From positions 11,289,001 to 11,353,000 of the forward strand of contig NC_073359.2 in the NCBI RefSeq assembly GCF_027580225.2: 64,000 nucleotides of DNA, read 5' to 3'. Each line of letters starts with the position of its first letter. The first letter of the stretch is position 1. The position numbers were made by a program, and so were the translations under genes. Below are positions 10,672 through 36,289 of this stretch, piece by piece. The notes beneath the pieces were generated by a model that saw nothing but the letters and a program-made list of their open reading frames with translations, had not been told where the DNA came from and searched no databases. Source of the DNA: Misgurnus anguillicaudatus. Taxonomy: Eukaryota; Chordata; Actinopteri; Cypriniformes; Cobitidae.

Positions 10672-10792
10672 TGCATTTTCCAAAAGCATCGTTGCTAACT
10701 AAGTTAGCAACTTAGTTGGTTGGCAATGGGAAATTGCATTGCAACCAACAAAGTTGCTAACTTAGTTAGCAACGATGCTTTTGGGAAATGCA
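10672..10792. mobile_element. 121-bp palindromic MITE (AGCATCGTTGCTAACT arms)
   Basis: Arms TGCATTTTCCAAAAGCATCG and CGATGCTTTTGGGAAATGCA with further internal inverted repeats of GTTGCTAACTTAGTTAGCAAC. Would fold into one long hairpin. Confidence 0.8.
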
Positions 10793-10886
10793 TCCTTGAT
10801 TTGTTAAACAGCAGATTGATTAATAATCAATATTAAAGCCGCAACTTAATTAATATTAATCCTCATACAAGGGAGACGTTACGCTT

Positions 10887-11043
10887 TATCGACTTTATGC
10901 GGCGCCGCAGGAACCGACAGCCGGATGACGTCAAAGTACCGCGAGAACGATTATGGAAATCATACGAAGTCTAATTTCGTCTCGCTCTCGCGGTACTTTG
11001 ACGTCATCCGGCTGTCGGTTCTTGCGGCGCTCATGAAGTCGAA
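10887..11043. mobile_element. Palindromic MITE, CRE-arm family, copy 3 (best preserved)
   Basis: Arms include CGCAGGAACCGACAGCCGGA then TGACGTCAAAGTACCGCGAGA, with the complementary right arm ending TTGCGGCGC..GAAGTCGAA. Intact TGACGTCA at 10926-10933 and 10999-11006. Highest arm identity of the three copies. Confidence 0.8.
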
Positions 11044-11100
11044 CAAGACTCTAGACGTCACCAAAAGTTAATGCGCATGCGCGTGGAGCACGCTACGCTC

Positions 11101-11889
11101 TAGTGATGGGATTTATGGCTCTTTTAGGGGATCCGGATCTTGGCGATCCGTTCCTTTCAAAGAGCCGTTCAAAAGAACGGCTCATTTGGCTCTTTTTAAA
11201 TATTTAGTCAGTTTTAAGAAGCCAGCTTGGGGCATCTCAGTTTGTCCTGTAAAACTGTAAATAATCACTGGGAGGAATGATGAGGTTAGATTTGTAGTCA
11301 AATCATTAAAACTCAGATATCACACACCAATATCTGAGTTTGAATTATTCTGAAATATTGATCATTACCTCGTTTGTCATGTGTAGACTATATTCCATAG
11401 GGTTGCACAACATTAGACAGTCACATCACTATTTTGGATTTACCTTTAGTACAAAGTGTGTGTATGTGTAAAGCTACGTTGACTTATGTTATTTATACAA
11501 TACCTACTCACAAAAAAAAAACAAAGCCGGCTGCAATGAATTTCTGTGCAAAATAGCTTTTACTACAAACACTTCCACAATTTAGAATTAATAAAATGAA
11601 AATGTCTACATACAGTCCAATATTACTACTATTACTAATGTAAACTTTGCAAATAGGACATCAGCCCCTTCAAGTCTTAAATGAACAACCCCTGCGCTGG
11701 GTGCGCCCCTCCCCCTATAACTGTTCTGTCTCACGGATGAGCTAATTTGTGTGCATCTGTGTGTGAAACACGCATAGGAAAAAAGAACGACAGAAAGAAC
11801 GGCTCCCCTCCAGCCGCGACTCGGCTCCCATCGTTCATGTTTGTGAGCCGTTCAAAAGAATCGGTTCGTTCGCGAACGTCACAACTCTA
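11101..11889. mobile_element. hAT-type element with 8-bp duplication CTACGCTC
   Basis: Begins TAGTGATGGG and ends CACAACTCTA. The identical octamer CTACGCTC lies immediately outside at 11093-11100 and 11890-11897. Subterminal AGAGCCGTTCAAAAGAACGG motifs occur near both ends. 789 bp, no transposase ORF, so non-autonomous. Confidence 0.85.
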
Positions 11890-11897
11890 CTACGCTC

Positions 11898-12482
11898 CTC
11901 CTGTTCATAACGAAAGCACGGACGCGGCTCTCTCATAGGGCTCTCTGCTAAAATAAATCATAATCTAACTTACTTCGATAGTTTGCTTCATAGACACGCG
12001 ATGTTTATTGAGCTGTGACACTATTTTTTTTATTTTAATCGACTTTATACAGCTTGTGTTAAGTTATTTGGACTTCTGCAGCAGGTACAGTATCGCAAAA
12101 CAAGCTGCATTCACTATACTACATACCAATCTGTTTATTTTATTTAGGCATGTGATTTATTTATAGGCTATACAAACATGACTGTGCAAGAGTAGCTAAG
12201 AAAATAAAACAAAAGTGCTTTCACTTGCAGGCAAATATGACACAAATATAATTTATATAGCAGCAACATCCACTTCTATACTCATTTAATGTACTATGAA
12301 GAAATAGGTTTATTAAAAATAATGTTTTCCCAAATCTGTCAAAGATTTTTCAAATATTTTGTCAATATTTAGAGTTGATTATTGTGTTGAATATTAACCA
12401 CAAGGTTTATGAAACAGAGGTTTATTTTTTACATACTTTATATATATATTTACATATTTCTTTCTACAGGCGAATAACAACC
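11898..12482. other. Region upstream of hoga1
   Basis: AT-rich. A TTCTTTCTACAG acceptor-like tract ends at 12470, 12 bp before the hoga1 ATG, so a 5' non-coding exon may exist upstream. I could not identify it. Confidence 0.45.
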
Positions 12483-24325
<11,843 letters not shown>

Positions 24326-24459
24326 GGCAACAAAATTAAAATAAAACTATAGGACCAATAACTTAAAATTGAAATTAAATTTCAATGTTTCATTTTTTTT
24401 TTTGCTGTGTGCTCATGTATGAATCATTTACAATAAGATATTTGTTATTATTAAAATGG

Positions 24460-26790
<2,331 letters not shown>

Positions 26791-27198
26791 TTAAAGGGGA
26801 CATATCATGAAAATCTGACTTTCTCCATGTTTAAGTGCTATAATCGGGTCCCCACCCAGTGCTTCTATCAATCTAGAAAATGTGAAAAAGATCAAACCAG
26901 TAACTTAGTTTTGGTAAACCATTCTCTACAAGCATGTGAAAAAATAGGTCATTGAAATTTGGCCCCCTTGTAATGTCAGAAGGGGATAATATATCGCCAA
27001 TGAGATCAGCTCATTTGCATTTAAATTGACACACCCAAAATGGCACATTTTTGCTCACGCCTACAAAGTGGCAATTTTAACATGTTACAATGAATTGTCT
27101 ATATGGTATTTTGAGCTGAAATTTCACATATATGTACTCTGGAGACACCAAAGTTTTATTTGACATCTTAGAAAAGTCTTGTAAAATGTCCCGTTTAA
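26791..27198 (+). mobile_element. TTAA-flanked MITE, AAAGGGGACATATCATG family, copy a
   Basis: TTAAAGGGGACATATCATGA to AAAATGTCCCGTTTAA, about 408 bp. Internal landmarks CCAGTGCTTCTATCAA, AGCTCATTTGCATTT and TTCACATATATGTACTCTGG recur in the other copies. Confidence 0.8.
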
Positions 27199-27425
27199 AG
27201 GATTACCTTTCTTAAAAAATCCTGATAATTTACTATCCCCCATGTCATCCAAAATGTTTATGCCTTGCTTTGTTCAGTCGAAAAAAAATTAAGCTTTTTT
27301 GAGGAAAACATTCCAGGATTTTTCTCAATTTAATAGACTTTATTGGACCCCAACAGGTTACAGTTTAAATGAACAAAGAAAGACATTTGGGATTTTTTTT
27401 TAAAGAAAATTGAGTAATCCTTTAA
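27195..27425. mobile_element. TTAA-flanked MITE, AAGGATTAC family
   Basis: TTAAAGGATTACC at left, GAGTAATCCTTTAA at right, 231 bp. It shares its left TTAA with the right TTAA of the preceding element. Confidence 0.7.
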
Positions 27426-27930
27426 CCCTAAACCAAACTCTAAACCTACTCTGAACAACACACATGCACAAAATAAATAAAAAAATGTAACTTATTTCCC
27501 GCCAGCCATTTTTTCACAAAATGTCTTCCAAAAAATTTATCTTCTAAAAATATATAAACAAACATACAAATGTATAAAATGAAAAAAAAAAAAAAAGATC
27601 CTCTGCTTTCAAATAAACACACAAACATACAAAATGGTAAATAAACGTTTCATCCCATTCCCATTTATATTTTTTCTCTGCTTATAAACTCTTAAATAGG
27701 GTTATTTTTCTTAAAAAATCCAAAATTTTAGCAAAAAGCTAAAATAATTGCATTTTTGTAAAGGAATTTTGCTAGAGATCAGATTCAGGATGATTGTCAA
27801 ACATACACAGAGTTTAAAATTAGTAAATCATTTTTTTTTTGCTTCAGTTTTTTTATAAATTGGGTCACTTTTATAAATCTGAAATAATAATGGTTTCATG
27901 CTGAATAAGTAAGCTTTCCATTGTATGTTA
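27426..27930. other. Intergenic AT-rich DNA
   Basis: No feature supported. Confidence 0.5.
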
Positions 27931-28087
<157 letters not shown>

Positions 28088-28153
28088 TCACCTTTTAAGT
28101 GTCCAAATGAATGTTTGGAATAAAAAAAATTTATAATTTTGACCTCAAATGTA

Positions 28154-29347
28154 CACTCACCTAAAGGATTATTAGGAACACCTGTTCAATTTCTCATTAA
28201 TGCAATTATCTAATAAACCAATCACATGGCAGTTGCTTCGATGCATTTAGGGGTGTGGTCCTGGTCAAGACAATCTGTCTGAATGGGAAAGAAAGGTGAT
28301 TTAAGCAATTTTGAGCATGGCTTGGTTGTTTTTGTCAGACGGGCCGGTCTGAGTATTTCACAATCTGCTCAGTTTCTGGGATTTTTACGCACAACCATTT
28401 CTAGGCTTTACAAAGAATGATGTGAAAAGGGAAATACATCCAGTATGCGGCAGTCATGTGAGCTAAGATGCCTTGTTGATGCTAGATGTCAGACGAGAAT
28501 GAGCCGACTGATTCAAGCTGATAGAAGAGCAACTTTGACTGAAATAACCACTCGTTACAACTGAGGTATGCAGCAAAGCATTTGTGAAGCCACAACACGC
28601 ACATCCTTGAGGCGGATGGGCTACAACAGCAGAAGACCCCACCTGGTACCACTCATCTCCACTACAAATAGGATAAAGAGGCTACAATTTGCACAAGCTC
28701 ACCAAAATTGGACAGTTGAAGACTGGAAAAATGTTGCGTGGTCTGATGAGTCTCGATTTCTGTTGAGACATTTAAAAGGTAAAGTCAGAATTTGCCCATA
28801 AACAGAATGAGAACATGGATCCATCACGCCTTGTTACCACTGTGCAGGCTGGTGGTGGGGGTGTAATGGTGTGGGGGATGTTTTCTTGGCACACTTTAGG
28901 CCCCTTAGTGCCAATTGGGATCATTTCAATGCCTACCTGAGCATTGTTTCTGACCATGTCCGTCCCTTTATGACCACCATGTATTCATCCTCTGATGGCT
29001 ACTTTCAGCAGGATAATGCACCATGTGACAAAGCTTGAATCATTTTTAAATTGGTTTCTTGAACATGACAATGAGTTCACTGTACTAAAATGGCCCCCAC
29101 AGTCATCAGATCTCAACCCAATAAAGCATCTTTGGGATGTAGTGGACAGGAGCTTTGTGCCCTGGATGTGCATCCCACAAATCTCCATCAACTGCAAGAT
29201 GCTATCCTATCAATATGGGCCAACATTTCTAAAGAATGCTTTCAGCACCTTGTTGAATCAATGCCACGTAGAATTAAGGCAGTTCTGAAGGTGAAACGGG
29301 GTCAAACACAGTATTAGTATGGTGTTCCTAATTATCCTTTAGGTGTG
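28154..29347 (+). mobile_element. Tc1-like transposon, decayed
   Basis: Ends CACTCACCTAAAGGATTATT and the inverse TCCTAATTATCCTTTAGGTG, extending to about 28 bp each. They are flanked by TA at 28152-28153 and 29348-29349. About 1.2 kb, the usual Tc1 size, with a broken transposase inside. Confidence 0.92.
28283..29317 (+). pseudogene. Tc1-like transposase pseudogene
   Basis: Remains of a DDE transposase: an N-terminal helix-turn-helix (MGKKGDLSNFE.. ISQSAQ), then RRMGYNSRRP, the first catalytic region VAWSDESRF, the second QQDNAPC, and the third SSDLNPIKHLWD. It is broken by in-frame stops at 28418 (TGA) and 28562 (TGA), a TAA near 28799, at least one frameshift after it, and another TGA near 29036. 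The position normally Glu in DLNPIEHLWD is Lys. Not functional. Confidence 0.93.
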
Positions 29348-29359
29348 TATGTATATATA

Positions 29360-29615
29360 TATTGAGAAAATCACCTTTAAAGTTGTCCAAATGAAATCCT
29401 TAGCAACACATATTACTGATAAATATATAAAAAAAAAACATGTATGGTAGGAAATTTACAAAATATCTTTGTGGAACATGATGTTATACTTAATATCCTA
29501 TAAAGATATTTTGGGCATAAAATTTTATTATTTTGACCCCAAATATTGTTGGCTATTGCTAAATAAACCTGTGCTACTTATGAATGGCTTTGTGGTCCAG
29601 GGTCACAAACAGTTT
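29360..29615. repeat. Interspersed repeat ending GTGGTCCAGGGTCACAAAC
   Basis: GTGGAACATGATGTTATACT, AATTTTATTATTTTGACCCC and GGCTTTGTGGTCCAGGGTCA resemble a common fish repeat. Its start (GAGAAAATCACCTTTAAAG) also appears at 28082, left of the Tc1 element. Confidence 0.5.
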
Positions 29616-29970
29616 TTTATTTTCTTATGGAAGTACATAGTAATTTATGACACCTAATATAAAGTGGGACCCATGTCATAGAGAAAATATGTTATGTGTA
29701 TCTTTATCTTCTGTAACTGTTACTTAAACTTATTTACAAGACTTTAACAGTTTATTTTGTCAAAAATCAATTTGGCTAACTAAGAATTGACAGAGTAATT
29801 CAATTGATTGATTGAACCAATGAGGTCCTCATGTGTTTGAAAAGCATTTATCATCTTATTTAAGTTTTTTTGACTGATTTAAAAACATTAAATAGCACAC
29901 AAATTGAGTGAGTTAAATTGTTGTTGATGCACAACGACAACAATGCAAAAAAGTACCAGAAAAATTCAGT
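29616..29970. other. Intergenic DNA
   Basis: No feature supported. Confidence 0.5.
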
Positions 29971-30168
29971 TTAAAGGTGCAGTGTGTAATTTTTAGAAGG
30001 ATCTTTTGACAGAAATGCAAAATAATATATAAAACTATATTCTCAGGGTTGTAGACCTTTCATAATGAGCCGTTATGTGTGTCCACGGTGAGCCGTGGAC
30101 TAAGCCGTTGGTTGCAATTCGCAACCTCACCACTAGATGCAGGTAACATTTACACACTGCACCTTTAA
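29971..30168. mobile_element. TTAA-flanked MITE, GTGCAGTGTGTAA family
   Basis: TTAAAGGTGCAGTGTGTAAT at left and ACACACTGCACCTTTAA at right, 198 bp, with an inner CCACGGTGAGCCGTGG palindrome. Confidence 0.8.
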
Positions 30169-30296
30169 CTGGGGTAGGCAGCATCCACATGTCTGAATAG
30201 ACTACTTCACTACAATATAAAATACAATAGTATGAGGACTGAATAATATGTCCATATATTGAATATTACAAATAAATAAGATAAAATGTATACCTT

Positions 30297-30345
30297 GAGT
30301 TATTAAGTTGCTTTAGATAAAAGTGTCTGCCAAATACATAATTCT
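30297..30345 (+). repeat. SINE tail fragment
   Basis: AGTTGCTTTAGATAAAAGTG then TCTGCCAAATACATAA matches the tail of the SINE at 55113. Confidence 0.5.
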
Positions 30346-31439
30346 AATGCAATAATCTATAAGCAGTTCAAGAATTTTTTATGCAGAAATGGACATGCAT
30401 TACGTTCTTATTTCAGTTATAGTAATAAATTGATATATTGTTCTTGTTTACTCCATTCATCAAGAGTATCTCAAACGCATAAGAGAGGACACACACATAA
30501 GGTGAGTGTCTTATCTTATTAAAACAAATTCTTATAGTAAACTCCCATAAGTTCACTTAAGAAATACTTTAGTAAACCATAAGGTAGAATAATGGACAGG
30601 TAGTGAATCGGATCTCCTCAATGTATTCATATATAAAAAGAAAACCGCCTTGTTTCTTTGTCAGTGTGCCTTACATTTTGTTTGCTAACCTTGAAGGCTC
30701 TTTCAATTAGGAGAAGCTCTACTGCCACAGTTTGTGATTTTGGACACAGGTTACATATTTCATTTAAAGCATTTCATTTTGAGGCTGTGAGACATAAATC
30801 TAAGGTTGTATAATTATAAAATATTAATTTATTTGTTTGTGTTCAACTGAAGAAAGTAAGTCATTAGCAGTTGGGATGGCGCGAGTAATTCTGAGAGAAT
30901 TTTCATATTTGTGTGAACTATTTTTTTCATATATTAGATCATGTTTATAACTAAAAATATAAAATTGGCCTTTTAGTTTTAGTGCCTGAACAAAGAAAAT
31001 ATTTTCTATCACACTTTGAATGCCAGGTAAAGGCAGAACGGTTCTGAATATTTCAATATTTTGCCATGGCAACAGACCCTATGCTTAGAAAACAGGTTAA
31101 ACTGTTGCAGCATTTCACACGCTAGCATCATGAGGTGATGCAAATTATGGTGACTAAAAATGTCCCACTGTCAACAGAGCTGGTAGATAGGTTAAAGTCC
31201 AGTTTAAACAACCCGAAGCAAGCTTTGTGGTAATATGATGGAATCGAGAAAGGATATGAACTTTAAATGAATTCTTAAAATAAAACTACAAATGTTACCG
31301 AGGGGCAACCTTCCGATTTCTCTGATGAAGCCAATACGGAAGTGACTTAAACTGCAATTCATCGACTGGCCGCTAGAGGCCATAGACCGTCATATGAAAA
31401 TGCCCGACTTTTAACAGGAGAAAATAATATTTTTAGAGC
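30346..31439. other. Intergenic DNA
   Basis: Nothing supported beyond a short acceptor/donor-bounded segment near 30465-30501, which is set aside elsewhere. Confidence 0.45.
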
Positions 31440-31735
31440 CTGGTACAAAAAGTGTTTTTGGTCTGTATATACGGTTTTAGCAGTAACAACACAAACAAGC
31501 GGCTGTCGCGGTCCACACGTAACTTCCGGTAAACTCCGCTAAGAATAAAAAACAACAAGGTTCTTTAAACGTAGTTTATTTAAGAACAAGCAAAAACATT
31601 TGTTATTTTCGACGAGGCATTTTTTCAAGAGATCAGTTTAGCAACTAGTCAGACCATTAAAAAAACTAATCCGGAAGTAAAGTTCAGATCCAGACGTGTA
31701 TCGCGTCAGCACATGTGCGTCCGTTGAAACCGTCA
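31440..31735. repeat. Repeat shared with 60735-61017 in opposite orientation
   Basis: AGCGGCTGTCGCGGTCC, ACGTAACTTCCGGTAAAC, TTCGACGAGGCATTTTTTCA and ATCAGTTTAGCAACTAGTCA reappear as reverse complements near 60,800-61,000. Probably one transposon family. Confidence 0.7.
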
Positions 31736-31812
31736 ATAGCTAATTTTGCCCTTCATGACAACTGTGGGTGGTAAATTTTTTTGTAACTCATCCGTTGTAA
31801 TTATATTAAGCC

Positions 31813-33333
31813 TTAAAGTAATAGTCTACTCATTTTCAATATTAAAATGTGTTATTACCTTAACTAAGAATTGTTGATACATCCCTTTATCATCTGTGTG
31901 CGTGCACGTAAGCGCTGGAGTGCGCTGCGACGCTTCGATAGCATTTAGCTTAGCCCCATTCATTCAATGGTACCATTTATGGCGCTTTTCCATTGCATAG
32001 TACCCCACGGTTTAGTTTAGTTTGGGTCGGGTCAGCTCACCTCACTTTGGCGTAGTTAGCTTTTCCATCGAGTTTAGTATCACTTCGCAGTGGGAGGGAT
32101 TTAGGCGTGTCGTTATATTTGCGCTGCCCACAGCTGTGACATCATACAAGTGAGAGGAGAGCGTTGTTGTACATTCCCATACATTTATTTTTTTTCTCAG
32201 TCCGCCACAAAATTAAAATTGGCCACCACAAATAGATGTTTGCACATCGCGTTTATCACTACCTCTGTATCACATGACAGTTTCAAACACCCGCGGCGTC
32301 AGCCGACGGCGCTCCGCTGAGCCTCACTGAAGTTGCATTTAAGCATATAACGTTAATGCTGACGTGCTCGTCGCGAATGTTCCGCCACAAACTGCAAGCC
32401 TGGAAAAACCTGTTATGGTGTCCCTGATTCTCAACATGTGGATGTTTTTCGTCGCTAAAAGGGTGTTTGGGAACTTATAGCAGAGCACAGATGACAACAT
32501 GTTTGCTCGAGACAGCGCAAGCTAGCCTAGGCTAGCACAGGTAAAGCTAGCGATGACGCTGTTCGTTTCTTTCAGACCAATCAGTGATTTACAGTGTTTT
32601 CGCGTCACGTTTGGTATCAGCTCGGGTCGCTTGGAACCCCAACCGAGGTGGTATGAAAAAAAGTATCGGGTACCACGTACTGCACCTAATGGAAAAGCTC
32701 CCAAAAGTAAGATGACCCGACCCAAACTAAACCAAACCGTGGGGTACTACGCAATGGAAAAGCGCCATTAGAGATAAAGTTAGAAGTGACCAAACACATC
32801 AATGTTTTTCCTATTTAAGACGAGTAGTTATACAAGCAAGTTTGGTGGTACAAAATAAAACGTAGCTCTATTCTAAGCGGATTTAAAAGAGGAACTATAT
32901 TTTATGGCGTAATAGCACTTTTGGGAGTACTTCGACCTGGCGCATTAACACCCTCCCTCTCCCATTATCAGAGTGAGAAGGGGAGCGGACTTTTCAGGCG
33001 AGTCGAAGTACTCCCAAAAGTGCTATTATGCCATAAAATATAGTTCCTCTTTTAGATGCGCTTAGAAAGGCGCTACGTTTTATTTTGTACCACCAAACTT
33101 GCAGTATAACTACTCGTCTTAAATAGGAAAAACGTTGATGTGTTTGGTCACTTCTAACTTTATCTCTGATTGGTACCATTGAATGAATGGGGCTAAGCTA
33201 AATGCTATCAAAGTGTCACAGCGCGCTCCAGCGCTTACGTAAACGCACACAGATGATAGAGGGATGTATCAACAATTCTTAGTTAAGGTAATAACATAGT
33301 TTAATATTGAAAATGAGTAGACTATTCCTTTAA
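31813..33333. mobile_element. Long palindromic TTAA-flanked MITE (AATAGTCTACTC ends), copy 1
   Basis: TTAAAGTAATAGTCTACTCA at left and TGAGTAGACTATTCCTTTAA at right. The arms run over 300 bp each and meet near the AGAAGGGGAGCGGACTTTTC centre. Split by another MITE at 31980-32767. A truncated copy lies at 52323. Confidence 0.85.
31980..32767. mobile_element. Nested MITE with TTA duplication (TGGCGCTTTTCCATTGC ends)
   Basis: Begins TGGCGCTTTTCCATTGCATA, ends GCAATGGAAAAGCGCCA, and continues as palindrome (GTACCCCACGGTTTAGTTTA and its complement). TTA lies at 31977-31979 and 32768-32770. The sister copy of the host element has the empty site at 52497-52499. A TTA duplication suggests PIF/Harbinger. 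Confidence 0.9.
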
Positions 33334-33470
33334 TGTCCAACCACTATTTTGGTTATGGCATGCATTGGTTATGGTAGGCAGTTCTGTTTGGGATGTAGAT
33401 CAGTTTGCTAACGTTATGTTGATTTTGTGTACAATAACCCTTTAAGACTGGCTGACTTACATAGCATTAC

Positions 33471-33731
33471 TTAAAGGGATAGTTCACCCAAAAATCATTC
33501 ACTTATCCTCAAGTTGTTACAAACCTGTTAACATTTCTTTGTTTTGCTTGACACAGAGAAAGATATTTGTAATCAAGCAGGAAACAGGAGCACCATTGAC
33601 TTCCATAGTATTTAATTAAAAGTCAATGGTGCTCAAAAATAAACATTTCTCAAAATGTCTTCCTTTATGTACAGCAGAACCGAGACATTTATACAGATTT
33701 GTAACAACTTAAGGGTGAACTATCCCTTTAA
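33471..33731. mobile_element. TTAA-flanked MITE, GGGATAGTTCACCC family, copy 1
   Basis: TTAAAGGGATAGTTCACCCA to GGGTGAACTATCCCTTTAA, 261 bp. Confidence 0.85.
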
Positions 33732-34963
33732 CAGCTAACAATTCTATATCTGGGTGTCTCTTAATTTACTAGTACTACTTATTTTTCTGTGTTACTGATA
33801 CTTATATCTGTAAGTTAAAATATGCAAAAATTGCAAACCTGTAGCTGTCCAAAATAAACATGATTTGTTTTTCCCCAAAAAATGCATTGAAAATGTATAG
33901 ATTCTGTCTGTCTGAGCCTTGGTGTACATTTGCAGACAGCATACAGTAGCAATCCTCAAGCGTTCGTGTGAGGATTTAGGAGTGCAGAGGAGGGAGGGGG
34001 ATTTTGCTTTTTTGCCAGCTAATGGTTTACTAAATTTGGCTCTCCATCTGTTGGCTCTTACAGATCTACCTATTCCCTAATCTAGGAAGAGATTCTTAGG
34101 CAGGAGACTTTGTAGGGAAGTGGGGAAGAAGGTTGTAGACATGGTTGTTTGTATGATATGTTTTGTGTGCATTAAGAGGGAATATACACTTACCTAACTT
34201 ACAAAATGCTGTGCACAGAAAAACTATTTTGTAATGGAAGGTATAGCAAATTTGTTTCAGCTATAGTACTTACATTAAAAAAAAAATCACAGTTTGGTTG
34301 TTGTGTTTTCGGAGAGTACAATCTGTGCAATGTTCGTCATTAAAGCGTCAAGCCAATACCTGCTGACAGTTGCCAGATAATTAGGACTTACTGGAGCTAA
34401 ATTTGTGAGGATTTTGTATAGGTCCGTGGCTTTGATGCTCGACCAGAATTTGCAAATAAGGCAATTATTTTTAAGTGTGCATTTTTGGGTGAAGCTGTCG
34501 ACATTGCACATCAGTATGTACATTTGCTTAACTTTGAAATTGATCATTTGAATAAAGCTGTTTGTGCGGTGTATAACAGTGTCAGGCTTGATTTTAAAGA
34601 TGCCACATTAATTCAGTCATCTATTTACATAGAAAAAATAATTTTTGATTTTAGTTGTCATCATTATGTATTTGTTTGTTCTGTGCAGCTTATATCATAA
34701 ACAAAAAAGCAAGTCCAATTATTCGATCGAGAGAAGGCAGAAAGGTTTTGCTATGGCAATTAGCAGTACAGACTCTAAGACCTGAATTTCTTTGATTAAT
34801 TTTAAGTTAATAAGATTCCTGCTGTTTCACTCCAATTAATTTAACTTACACTTTCTCTTGAATATATTTACAGACGTTTGCTTTAATGCTAAAAAGCTAT
34901 TTTTGCAATCGTGTTTATGAGATTAACAATGCAGAATTATTGTTTTTCACCCCCGCATTGTCT
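33732..34963. other. Intergenic DNA
   Basis: 1.2 kb AT-rich. No ORF, repeat end or motif that I can support. Confidence 0.5.
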
Positions 34964-35284
34964 TACACTCTATAAAACAAACGGTGCTACACAGCACCAA
35001 AACAGTTGCCCTGGATCGCAACGACAGAAGAACCACCCTCAGCGCCATACAGCACCGGTGAAGCACCAGTGAAGCACCTGTGTAGAACCAGATAGTGCTA
35101 TGTAGAACCATATGTGGTGCTATAGTGGTGCTATATGGCCCCTATATGGTTCTACACTGGTGCCTCACTGGTGCCTCACTGGTGGTTCACCGGTGCCATA
35201 TGGCACCAAAATGGCTCCTCCATCGCCACGATCCAAAGCAACTGTTTTGGTGCTATATAGCACCGTTTGTTTTTTTAGAGTGTA
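34964..35284. mobile_element. Palindromic MITE with ACACTCTATAAAACAAACGG ends
   Basis: Right end CCGTTTGTTTTTTTAGAGTG. The arms carry many GGTGCTA/TAGCACC and GGTTCTAC motifs; about 320 bp. Confidence 0.8.
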
Positions 35285-35431
35285 TATCAGGTATCCGGAC
35301 CACGGAGAGTATAATTAAAGTATTTCTTGACATTTTCTATGCATTATTAGGTGATAACATGAAAATGCAGATTTAAGTCAATGGTTCTCAAACTTTTTGG
35401 CATGCACCCCAAACAACCAACCCACCCCCTT

Positions 35432-36142
35432 TAGAGGCTGTTTACACTTGGCATTAATATGTGTTTTCGTCGATCGGATCACAAGTGGACGACGTTAATG
35501 CCAGGTGTAAACGGTGTTCAAAACGTTTTGAGCTCGTCCACTTTCGACCACTTTCAACCACATCCAGAGGTGGTCGAAACCACTTTCGATCGGATCGCTT
35601 TGGAGTTGCGGAACGCACATGCGACCGCCTTCTCTCCGCCCATTTATCTAATCTGACGTATTAAACACAAGTTTTACGTCTTTTTTGACTTCTGGCATGA
35701 ACATTCGGTGAACAGCGCTATTTTTAGCCTTTCATTGATAAAACTAAGCAGCTGATCTCCGTAGTTTCGGTTTGAAAGCGTGTGAAAGTTGCGCGATCCT
35801 ATTTCATCAATTGCGCTGAAAATTCAAAGAAAGCTCTTACATACTCATGTACAAAACACTGTGCAGCATGTTTACTTGCTAAATAAGCAGTGCACTCCGA
35901 CATAATATTAGTTTGCGTCCATATAAACTCATAATTACTCCCGCTCGGGTTTGAATGACAGCTGAGAGACTCGCCCACCGTCTCACAGACCACCCCCTCA
36001 TAGTATTCAGCACAGAAGCGGTCGAAAGTGGACAAAAGAGACGGATTGAAATACCAGGTGTAAACGTCATGTGTCTCTCTCGTCCACTTGTGATCCGATC
36101 GATGAAAACACATCTTAATACCAAGTGTAAACAGCCCCTTAG
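35432..36142. mobile_element. MITE with GGCTGTTTACACTTGG ends
   Basis: Left GGCTGTTTACACTTGGCATT, right ATACCAAGTGTAAACAGCCC. Subterminal GATCGGATCACAAGTGGACG occurs inverted on both sides. A partial relative lies at 63600-63735. Confidence 0.8.
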
Positions 36143-36289
36143 AGGAAGCATCCCTTCACTGCCCACTACGAAAATTCTTCACATAAAAAGGATCTTAAAC
36201 TCAAAACATATTCAATTACACACTGTAGCTTTATTCATTTTTCTAAGGTTTGATTACAGATAATTTATGATAAATTCATGTACACAGCA

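Noticed and set aside
30465..30501. Possible 37-bp exon (AAG/AGTATCTCAAACGC..ATAAG/GTGAGT)
   Set aside because: Only a donor-like end and a weak acceptor; short, no recognised peptide, no neighbouring exon.
35095..35376. 93-codon open frame rich in Trp and His
   Set aside because: It lies within the palindromic MITE at 34964-35284 and simply translates its GGTGCTA/GGTTCTAC motifs.
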